Of a stretch of DNA of 14,140 nucleotides, positions 7,026 through 14,140 are shown in pieces. The translations under genes were made by a program, and so were the position numbers. The notes under the pieces are model-generated. The model made no database searches, was not told the DNA's origin, and was given only the letters and a program-made list of their open reading frames with translations. Origin of the DNA: Phoronis ovalis (lineage: Eukaryota; Phoronida; Phoronidae); NCBI GenBank assembly GCA_028565635.1, contig JAOXYB010034051.1, positions 1 through 14,140 of the forward strand, in the 5' to 3' direction. The stretch's first letter is position 1. Each line of letters begins with the position of its first letter.

Positions 7026-10000
7026 CTAAAATAATACAATTTATATCAGTAAGCACAAAACATCCTACGTGTTCCCACGTGTGTGTATTTTGAGTTAATC
7101 AGAAATGTTTCGCGTAACTTTAATGTTCGTCTGCCCCCACGTGATACAGTATGAGGCATACTTTGGAGAGTCAGTGCTACAACATGCTTACATGCTTTAA
7201 TGTGTTCTCATCGGTAACGTATCAACTATTGCTATACAAATAGATACAATGCAATCGGAATGTAGTTGTCATTGAAAACATTAAATAAATAATTTTTAAA
7301 AATAGTTAATTCTTACAAGCTTAAGTTTGTCTGCGTACTCTCTAGTGAGAATGGCCTGGTCTCCAATGGAAAGTTTATCAAATGCCGTGTCATTTACAGC
7401 AAACACAGTTCGAGATTTCCTGGTGTCAGCTAAATCAGTCCATAACCCAGTTTCCTTTAAATGGTCGCGCATTTGTCTGAAAAGAAACGGAAGATATTTA
7501 ACTTTACACAACATTTCATTGTAGATTTTTCCGTGTATGCTACTTTAGCGCGAGTTCATTCGCCATTATCTTTTTTATTTTCAAAAATTAAAGAATTTAA
7601 AGCAATATTATATCACTTGGGTATTTCAACTGCTTCATTAGACAACACACTTCATCAACACTGTGTAACAGAAATAATTTCTACATAATAAGTAGCAATA
7701 ATATATAAATGTGCAATTACCTCAGCCATATATTGGCTTCCATCTCTTGTTGAACGGTTTTGTACGGCACTCCAAGAACTGTATCAATGTACTGCATAAC
7801 ACCGTTGGTCACTCCGACATCAGAACGTATTATTCTGGCCCTAACATGACCACCTTCTACGTACGTTTCTACAGATTAGAAAGGTGACAGGTAAAATTAA
7901 TATTTCCCTAAGATACTAATTAAGCTTAAATTCGACTGTATATATACAGTCGATCTTAAAATTAGTATCTTGGAATACATTAATATCAATATTATTTTAG
8001 TCGCTATGTTAGTCTTACTCTTGCAACTAGTAGTTCTACTAGAAAGAAAGAGCTTTTATAAAAATTGAATTAGGAAATACGCGTACCATACGTGCTTGTG
8101 TGGAGTGTTTGGGAACTACAGTTATTTTCGAGTATGTCACAATTAACTAACTGTGCAAAGTGCCCTGTGCATTACAATATTCATAACTTTCTTAACTAAA
8201 TACCAGTGATTCACAAACACGACAGCATTGCTACACGAACAAACAGCGACACAAACAAACTCTAAACAGTAGAAATTAAGTGTAAAATCAGTGGGAATAA
8301 ACCCATCATTTAGTGTTCCATACCCTCTCAACTAACGTCTGGCCTTAACCCTAGTCATTTTTTGTTTATTATCTCGAAAAGCAGAAGAACGATAATCCCT
8401 TTATTTCTATATAACGTGTCACGAAAGTCTTGACACCAATCAACTTGCAACCTACAGTGGACTAAGCGGGTAGGGGTGGATAACACATGTGCTGTGCTGC
8501 CAGTTTATCTATAGTCCTCTAAGCAAAAAGCAAGCTCTCCAGCTATACTTATTCAGAATGAGTCATAATGATAGAATAGACGTGGTAGGCGACGATGGAT
8601 CACGCAGAGAAAGGCTTATCTCGGTTGGCTAAAGATTAATGATGTAATTATTTCGTTCTTGTTAAATTGAAGGAATATAACAAAAATTGACTATGGTTAA
8701 GCCCAGACGCTAGTTGCTAAGGGATGGAACACTAACGGATTAATATATTCAGACTGTCATAACATCAAACAGTTTCAGACACAATTTTACATTTCATTCG
8801 TTATGCACTACTCACAACATCACTCTTACCTTTTTCTGCAGAGCATGAAGCATTAAAAGAGGTAAAGAAATTAGTGTTTAAAGCATATTATAAATATTCT
8901 TGGAGCATATTGGTTGCATTAGGGAAATAATGCCAAACTCCGCCGTTTCAATGGGAATAGGTGGGTTTACTAGATCTGGGTTTTTGATGTAATTAGCAGT
9001 GTTGGTCAGGTTTTTGGCTGAATTACAAAGCGGATTAGGTTTATTGATTAATTCAGCTGAGGCATCGTCTAGAATAAATTAGTGGGTCCGGTGTTATAGA
9101 AAAAATATCTTAAATAACATCTTTTAACAATGCACACATATTTACAGCAAGCAAATAGTTAGACAAATAAGTTGAAATTATTAAACAGGATACGTCTTTT
9201 GATGTAAAGTGTGGCATTGGGATACAATTGATTCTCCCTTCATATCGATAGTAACGTTTTGTCTCTAGTAAATACCTAAACTGGAGAGGGCCATGGTGCA
9301 TTGGCAAAAAACACAAAGAATAATGATTCATTTCTTAGTTTGAAACTGATCCCATCAATTTTTGATCAAAACGGCATTTTCAAATTGTGAGTTTTTTCGC
9401 TTTGTGCGAAATTATACCCACTTTCAAGCAGAAATGTCCCAGAGGCAAACAAAAGTAGAAAGGAGAAACAAATGCTAATTAATACGCTTGTTGCGCTATA
9501 TTCAGCCTAGCTATATATTACATGCAGAGATTATGGCTGTGATTGGTTACCTAATGCCAACTTATATACGTGTCACCAAATGATGTAGAGATTGGACGTG
9601 GCAGATGGGCTAAGCCAACATTAATGCAATTGAATGGTATTGTAGATGTTGTTAATCTTCAATAGAGAGTGAAGTTTATTTCGTAACAAAATGTCCAAAC
9701 TATGATGGCCCAAAGAAAATTGTGTCCGATAATCTCACATTCATTCTACCAAGCCTATTCCGGCAACCTTGGAAGACAGAGGTGCTTTTACTCTATTCTT
9801 TAGGGGCACTAATTTATTAACTATTTTGGAATTAGTACGTTTCTCGGGTAAATAATTTGCCATTCGCTCATAATAATTAAAAGCAGCATATATAGGTCTA
9901 AATCATATTCTTATTTTTTGTAAAACTAGTTTCACATATACATCTTATTATCTATATGTAGTAGTTTGTTATATTGTCTATGTAACCTTTTGTAAGTTGC

Positions 10001-13000
10001 AGTGACTAGGCAAATGTATTCTTTTCTGTAGGTAAGTAATTAAATATATTTATATTATTAAAATAGATTAATATCATTAATTAATGAAGTAAACTTCACT
10101 TGTATCTCTATGTTATGCACTTACCATTATCACTTCTGAAGAACTTGAGTTCCTTCCCTGCTATTGTGGTTTTAGTGATAGGTTGTACATTACCAATGGG
10201 AACATCTCTGTCAATCAACATCTCCTCATTGTTTACAATATGAAGACGGAGAACCTTCAGAAGGCAAACAAATCAATTTACGATACATGTGTAATACTAT
10301 ATTATTGAATATTGATACAACCAGTACCCTTAGTGATGCCTCACTGTTCGATTGGGATATACGAGAAGGTTAAGCTGAATTAACAAAACTGCCTGTAAAT
10401 ATCTCAATTGAATTTGTGTAAGAACTAAAACTAAAATCAATTGTAAAATAAAGGTCAGCGTAGTGTTTTGTTTTAATTATGCGCAAGTTATTTGAACATT
10501 CCACTCCCTGATCAGAACTACTTTAGTGCACTGTGAGTACAGAACGCAGTAAAATTCAAATACGTCTGAGTTAGTATCAAAATAAGCATTTTGTAGTTGT
10601 TCTCAGAAACCTACCGAGTCCTTGCTGATTTCGTTTCGAATTTCAGAGGGAATCTTTGTAAACCCACTAGCTATAGGGGCAAAGAAGGTCAGTCTACTGT
10701 TGGGTGATTCCAATGTTTCTTTTATGGTTGGATCAGCCGCTGAGATCAAGTTGTTTAACGCACTATGAAAAAGATTCATGATTCAGATTTAAAATGTATA
10801 TTTTTCCTTGTTAATAGAAAACAACCAGTTATGTATTGTTATTAACTGTATTTTCTTATTTTTTCTAGTCATTTGATCTAATTTTATGAATGTCTCATAA
10901 AGCAGAGATATAGTGTATATGTTATGAATGTCTCATAAAGCAGAGATATAGTGTATATGTTGCGTTGAGCGTATGGAACCCAACGCTGAAATTCCGTAGC
11001 TTGAAATAAAAAATTATTTGTTCCTGTTTATGTTGCAAAGTTTAAATTTTCTTCTGTACACAAATTCATAAAATATGGTGAACTATTCATGGACTCACTT
11101 GAATTCAATTTCAGTAATTATTTGTTGGTACACCGTGTTGAAAACATAGTTCAGTAACTTGTCGACCACATGAATCATTCCATTTCTTGTTGTAATATTT
11201 CCAAACAAGATTTTACTCGAAATCTTGCCATTGCTTACATATACTACAAGAAACAATAAAGTGTCTGTGTTAGTATTTAGGGACTCATGTTTTTTTTCAA
11301 ATGTGATAGTCGATATTAGTACTAGTCGATGAAGCGTATATATATTCCCATTAATTCCTGAACATTTTTTACCAAAATGCTTTGTTGGATCCATACAGAT
11401 TTAGAACATTCAATAACAAGCTCAAAGAAAGATCATCTAATACTGCCAATTCCTTAATGCAATCTGAAACAAGCACATTTCACAAACTGAAAAAAGTACA
11501 TTTTATACTTAAGAAACCCATTTTCGCACCTAAACTATGATGTTATCATGTCGTGTAAGCAGAAATTAATTAGTTATTTAAAAACTGTTTTTTGGTAGAC
11601 AAAACTATATTACTTGAACCAGTTTTCAGATTCCTGGCCGCACATCACCTCAATTTTGGTGAGTACTTATTTATATCATTTCTGCGTCTTGGGTTACCGT
11701 TTCCTAACAGAAAGCATATGATATAGAAGTGGGATTTCAGCTACTAGATGACATTCATAAAAATCTTTATATTTTTGGAGTTGTTACCATACAACCTAAT
11801 TTACTTCAAGTTAATTTGTGATCATGCTACTGTAAGGGTGTATCAAAAGCAGGAACATTTATATTTATTGTAAAACCGCAGTACTCTGCTGTTCAGCGTC
11901 CACTACTTAAAAAGATTACAATATCCCTTGTAAAACCGCAACACCCAGTGCTGATAAAGATTACAAAAACTTGCGGTTTTGTGGAAAGAGTATCATAGAC
12001 TATATGTTACTAAATTTTTCAATTCAAATAACTGTCTCACTTTCATTTTGACAGATATGCAAATTATGCTTCAGTTGAAGTCATATGAAAAGTTCGATAA
12101 TTAGTACTGCGAACAAGATGAAACAGTTATCATTTACATGATAGTTTAATAACTTACAACTGTCGCCTTGCTGGCTTGGTCGAATGTTTTCATACACTGC
12201 AGGTATGTCACCTAGCGAGAGAGCGGTGTCTTGCAATCGAGTCGTTGGGTAGATTTGATCTATAATGATGTGTGCTTCTATTACCTAAACCATCATTTTA
12301 TGAGAGAGGAATATGCATTTTAAGTTAAATATATTATTTTGCCAAATGTAGATTACAGTTTTACATACTAGTATTATCTATAAATAAGAAGTATTTTGTA
12401 TAATTAATACAAATAGATATTTTTTACATAATATTATAAAGTCAATTAATTATACTTTTAGTTTACCATTGTAGGTGGATAGTTACAACTTACCTCCTTT
12501 AGCTGCTTCTTGTTTGATTTCAGTAGCTGAAGATGTGCGTTATTTATTTGCATAAATGCACCATCCTCAGGCAAAAACAGTGTACAGGTGTCATAATTGA
12601 GGTCTGCGGCTATCTCTAAATTGTCGTCGGGAGATACCGCCAACAGCAAATCATAGAATTTACTTAGAAGACAAAACAGGGTATAAGAAACGTGGTTTTC
12701 ATACATCCTAACATTTGACAATAAAACCCAATACATGTAGAGATATAAATTTCAGAAGTAACCTTTGTAAATGGGCATGGATTTCGGCATCCAGCCCTTG
12801 GGTGTCGAACGTCACTCCTATAGCTGTAGGACTACTAGCGTACTTTATACTCTATCACAAGCCTTTGTGACTTAGTGGTTAATACATTTTACTTTTCGTT
12901 GCTATATACACAAGGTACACTACATTTGCAAGATATATGTACTCCTATATGTATATTTGTAGGTGCTTCTGAATCTTTGCATCCTTACATGTATAGGGAA

Positions 13001-13870
13001 TAGTTATCAGAATGATATAACGATTTACCGATATCAATGTAATGTTGCTACATCATTTTTGGTTAAATTGCAGGATCGCAACATACTTAAAATCAATCAC
13101 AGCTAGCATTTCTAAAAATACACTGCCAGTAAACTGTAAAAAACAAAAGTCGGTCTTTCATTATTCAGTAATTGTGATTACTGGATATCAGTACTAAAGT
13201 GATCACCTCAGCCGTCACTATGGCGAAATCAGTGTTCTCAAAAACACTATTTCGCCATAGTGCACAGTTACTTTACAGTAATTTTGTATTATTTAGCGGC
13301 TGTTTTTCATCATCACAGCAACTAACTATTTGTTATACAGTATACTTCCACCTGCATCATTTACAGACAGAAATACAATTCTCAAATAAAGTTTCTTTTG
13401 ATATCACAACCTCATACCTGAATTGATAGCCTACGCTTTGGAGTGGTTCCTCAATGAATCCTTGAATGTATTTGGTGCTTCCTGTAGGGTACAACACGCG
13501 ATTTATGATATGTATCAATCCGTTTGATACTTGGAGAGTATATAAAATTTGGGCACCATTCGCATAGTGATTCTAAAATTTAAATGTTCATCCGTCATAG
13601 TTTGCCTGTTGAATATTGTTTACTGAGGAATATATTTATAAACACTCAATTATTATTAATTTGTAAATCTGAATTGATATGTACATAAGCCATCTTTGAA
13701 TCAGCCTTTCAAAACTTGAAAACGTTTGTTTAAGAAGAAACATATTTTCTTTTTAAAAAATAACAAATATACCGCTAATATGTTATTGAACCAAATCACC
13801 GGTCTGTTGTTTGCCTCTGTATCTTTGTGCACATTATTTCCCATAGAAGAAGTCGGGAATTCAGGCCGTA
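6702..13870 (-). CDS. Fasciclin (FAS1) multi-domain adhesion protein, 3' ten exons, N-terminus outside window
   Basis: Predicted cell-surface or matrix FAS1-repeat protein of the fasciclin-1/TGFBI/periostin type. Exons in transcript order: 13773-13870, 13418-13572, 12494-12662, 12158-12284, 11099-11243, 10615-10762, 10125-10254, 7721-7868, 7317-7476, 6702-7025. They join in phase into 533 codons. The first domain is partial (residues 1 to about 70, ending in NGLIHIINRVLYP). Three full domains follow: A about 84-213 (TLFLPEDGAF 111-120; NGMIHVVDKLL 203-213), B about 231-355 (LTFFAPIASGF 255-265; NGVMQYIDTVL 345-355) and C about 373-496 (TVFAVNDTAF 396-405; NGAVHIVQDLL 486-496). Each has the internal HI segment (AHIIID, LHIVNN, RHIVDK). 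The tail has small residues (GGADSS), then a hydrophobic run at 517-528 and RIELN, so a GPI anchor (as in insect fasciclin-1) or a single membrane span is likely. Family membership is clear; the orthologue is not. Confidence 0.92.
7317..7476 (-). CDS. FAS1 domain C, exon a
   Basis: The acceptor is tttcttttcag and the donor CTT|gtaaga. It completes an Arg codon, then 53 codons with QMRDHLKETGLWTDL and the box TVFAVNDTAFDKL. Confidence 0.92.
7721..7868 (-). CDS. FAS1 domain B, exon c
   Basis: The acceptor is atctgtag and the donor CTGAG|gtaatt. It completes a Glu codon and encodes GGHVRARIIRSDVGVTNG and the motif VMQYIDTVLGVPYKT. The usual His of NG.IH is Gln here. It ends with two bases of the next codon. 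Confidence 0.9.
7908..7973. repeat. Foldback (nested inverted repeats)
   Basis: Arms aagatactaatt (7910-7921) and aattagtatctt (7960-7971) are perfect reverse complements. They enclose a perfect 22-bp palindrome at 7932-7953 (tcgactgta, tata, tacagtcga). The whole could fold as one long imperfect hairpin. Confidence 0.9.
8313..8732. mobile_element. Non-autonomous Tc1/mariner-like MITE, 420 bp
   Basis: The two ends are inverted repeats. Both read GTGTTCCAT inward from a flanking TA (8311-8312 and 8733-8734). The first 52 bases agree at 44 positions without gaps, and weaker similarity runs to about 90 bases. A TA target duplication and long terminal inverted repeats suit a mariner-class MITE. 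The interior has no transposase frame. About 15 percent divergence between the arms means an old insertion. Superfamily is inferred from the TA only. Confidence 0.75.
8881..9078 (-). other. Open stretch of 66 codons in the large intron; possible alternative terminal exon or relic
   Basis: Minus-strand frame between two stops (TAA at 9079-9081 and 8878-8880). It encodes a protein-like, Asn/Pro-rich sequence including NKPNPLCNSAKNLTN and PPIPIETAEFG. An acceptor-like ttattctag ends at 9070. From there, the frame would continue in phase from the exon at 10125-10254 (G plus AC makes Asp). No usable donor or AATAAA was seen. It is not recognised as any family and could be chance. Confidence 0.2.
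10125..10254 (-). CDS. FAS1 domain B, exon b
   Basis: The acceptor is gccttctgaag and the donor AATG|gtaagt. Forty-three codons plus one base, starting VLRLHIVNNEEMLIDRD. Confidence 0.9.
10255..10614 (-). other. FAS1-gene intron, nothing notable
   Basis: A 360-base AT-rich intron between domain B exons a and b. I see no coding or repeat structure in it. Confidence 0.7.
10615..10762 (-). CDS. FAS1 domain B, exon a
   Basis: The acceptor is tttttcatag and the donor GACTCG|gtaggt. It completes a split Asn codon, then 49 codons with ALNNLISAADP and the box LTFFAPIASGFTKIP. Confidence 0.9.
10886..10961. repeat. 38-bp perfect tandem duplication
   Basis: Two identical adjacent copies (10886-10923 and 10924-10961) start atgaatgtctcataaagc and end gtgtatatgtt. 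They lie in the intron between domain A exon c and domain B exon a. No mismatches, so the duplication is recent or conserved. Confidence 0.95.
11099..11243 (-). CDS. FAS1 domain A, exon c
   Basis: The acceptor is tttcttgtag and the donor TTCAA|gtgagt. It encodes YVSNGKISSKILFGN and NGMIHVVDKLL, closing domain A. The open frame continues on both sides (11095-11394), but those parts are intronic. Confidence 0.9.
11244..12157 (-). other. FAS1-gene intron with a small repeat cluster
   Basis: A 914-base intron between domain A exons b and c. The only structure seen is the repeated and inverted ttgtaaaaccgca motif at 11868-11980. Confidence 0.65.
11868..11980. repeat. Repeated and inverted short motif cluster
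   Basis: ttgtaaaaccgca occurs at 11868-11880 and again exactly 60 bases on at 11928-11940. Its inverted form ttgcggtttt is at 11971-11980, making a 10-bp perfect stem with 11932-11941. aaagattaca is also repeated (11911-11920 and 11956-11965). Confidence 0.8.
12158..12284 (-). CDS. FAS1 domain A, exon b
   Basis: The acceptor is atggtttag. Forty-two codons plus one base, with donor GTT|gtaagt. It begins VIEAHIIIDQIYP, equivalent to the L..HIV segment of FAS1 domains. Confidence 0.87.
12494..12662 (-). CDS. FAS1 domain A, exon a
   Basis: Completes a split Ser codon, then 56 codons ending in phase 0 (AAGGAG|gtaagt). It encodes KFYDLLLAVSPDDN and the first conserved box TLFLPEDGAF. Confidence 0.9.
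12663..13417 (-). other. FAS1-gene intron with perfect hairpin
   Basis: A 755-base intron before domain A. It contains the 47-base hairpin at 13216-13262 and a locally GC-richer stretch at 12770-12850. The flanking exons already join in phase. Confidence 0.65.
13216..13262. repeat. Strong inverted repeat / hairpin
   Basis: cactatggcgaaat (13216-13229) pairs perfectly with atttcgccatagtg (13249-13262). Inside, agtgtt pairs with aacact around a 6-base loop, with one unpaired C at 13230. That gives 20 base pairs in 47 bases. Confidence 0.92.
13418..13572 (-). CDS. FAS1 exon (end of partial first domain)
   Basis: The acceptor is aaattttag and the donor CAG|gtatga. Fifty-one codons plus two bases. 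It contains VSNGLIHIINRVLYP, the conserved FAS1 C-terminal motif, and runs on into the linker before the next domain. Confidence 0.9.
13773..13870 (-). CDS. FAS1 exon (partial first domain, split C-module part 1)
   Basis: The acceptor is tatcttttacag and the donor TTAGCG|gtatat. It starts with two bases completing a codon, then 32 codons ending in phase 0. It encodes a segment ending NNRPVIWFNNILA, which leads directly into NHYANGAQ of the next exon, the usual run-up to the NG(L/V)IH motif. Both phases match the neighbours; sequence conservation alone is modest. Confidence 0.72.
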
Positions 13871-14060
13871 CTGTAAAAGATATATCATTCAAACGACATT
13901 ATGGGATGCTGTAGTAGTTTTGCTTATACTTTCTTTATAACACTGGTATATGGTGTTCAAACCTTACTTGAATTTTACATAACGTACGCGTGTTAAGTAC
14001 AATTTAAATTTGGTATTTTTCGAATTTCTATCTCTACAATTTAGAGGAAGAAAGCGTACT
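13871..14060 (-). other. Upstream intron of FAS1 gene (partial)
   Basis: AT-rich, with a pyrimidine tract just before the acceptor at 13871-13872. The preceding exon must end in phase 1. No frame here gives that, so it lies beyond the window. Confidence 0.5.
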
Positions 14061-14140
14061 AAAACCCCGGGGAGGGCACTTGGGTCAAATGGTGGGTCCA
14101 CATGCGCGAACGAAAAATCGCGTGAAAAGGGTAGTCTTTT
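14061..14140. repeat. Probable edge of an interspersed GC-rich repeat
   Basis: From 14061 the composition changes abruptly to aaaaccccggggagggcact and CpG-containing sequence, unlike the surrounding intron. The AACCCCGGGGAGGG-type start recalls dispersed repeats seen in several marine invertebrate genomes. That is recollection, not a search result. The element runs off the window. Confidence 0.4.

Larger units (their letters stand above)
7869..10124 (-). other. Largest FAS1-gene intron
   Basis: A 2256-base intron between exons b and c of domain B. It carries a foldback (7908-7973), a MITE (8313-8732) and an open minus-strand stretch (8881-9078). The rest, 9079-10124, is AT-rich with no structure I can support. 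Confidence 0.7.

Noticed and set aside
7327-7688. Two overlapping plus-strand open frames
   Set aside because: Antisense of FAS1 domain C exon a and its intron; no recognisable protein.
8143-8331. Minus-strand open frame of 62 codons
   Set aside because: Runs into the terminal repeat of the MITE and shows no protein-like pattern; chance frame.
9110-9331. Minus-strand open frame of 73 codons in the large intron
   Set aside because: Considered as a transposase relic next to the 8881-9078 frame, but no family motif, splice sites or repeat ends could be seen.
12763-12823. Apparent 61-base cassette exon on the minus strand (acceptor cctacag, donor AAAG|gttact) before FAS1 domain A
   Set aside because: The flanking exons already join in phase, and 61 bases would shift the frame. 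The translation has no FAS1 character.
13199-13426. Plus-strand open frame across the hairpin
   Set aside because: Covers an inverted repeat and the antisense end of a FAS1 exon; unlikely to be a gene.
13959-14035. Candidate minus-strand exon between attgtag and TTCAA|gtaagg
   Set aside because: The next exon needs a phase-1 donor. In that frame this stretch contains a stop, and the open frame has the wrong phase and no FAS1 motif.

Overview
The window looks like part of an AT-rich, intron-rich animal genome, most likely an invertebrate. It shows GT-AG introns of about 0.3 to 2.3 kb, short exons, animal-type extracellular protein families and small non-autonomous mobile elements. I see nothing prokaryotic or viral and cannot name the species.

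Layout. (1) Positions 374-5328, plus strand: the 3' eight exons of a copper type II ascorbate-dependent monooxygenase of the DBH/MOXD1 family. They join in phase into 476 codons, running from the end of a DOMON domain through both copper-binding halves to a hydrophobic C-terminus. The first part of the gene lies left of the window. (2) Positions 875-1429, minus strand: an intronless 184-residue coiled-coil protein nested antisense inside the first intron seen of that gene. It resembles CCDC153/DRC12 of the dynein regulatory complex. (3) Positions 5329-6701: a convergent intergenic stretch with the presumed 3' UTRs, a (TA)11 microsatellite and a 13-bp tandem duplication. (4) Positions 6702-13870, minus strand: the last ten exons of a fasciclin (FAS1) multi-domain protein, 533 codons, covering the end of one FAS1 domain, three further FAS1 domains and a hydrophobic C-terminal anchor. 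The start of this gene lies right of the window.

The FAS1 gene is built from repeated exon triplets with a fixed phase pattern (2-0, 0-1, 1-2). The pattern is broken by one extra intron in the first domain and by an exon fusion in the last. Its introns hold a 420-bp Tc1/mariner-like MITE flanked by TA, two strong foldbacks, a perfect 38-bp tandem duplication and a small cluster of repeated and inverted motifs. The last 80 bases are more GC-rich and look like the edge of an interspersed repeat.

The two large genes face each other tail to tail. Both seem to encode secretory-pathway proteins with C-terminal membrane or GPI anchors, but nothing in the sequence shows that they act together. I did not find a novel multi-gene system. 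The more unusual points are the nested antisense coiled-coil gene, the modular FAS1 exon architecture with a possible alternative terminal exon, and the mobile-element content.
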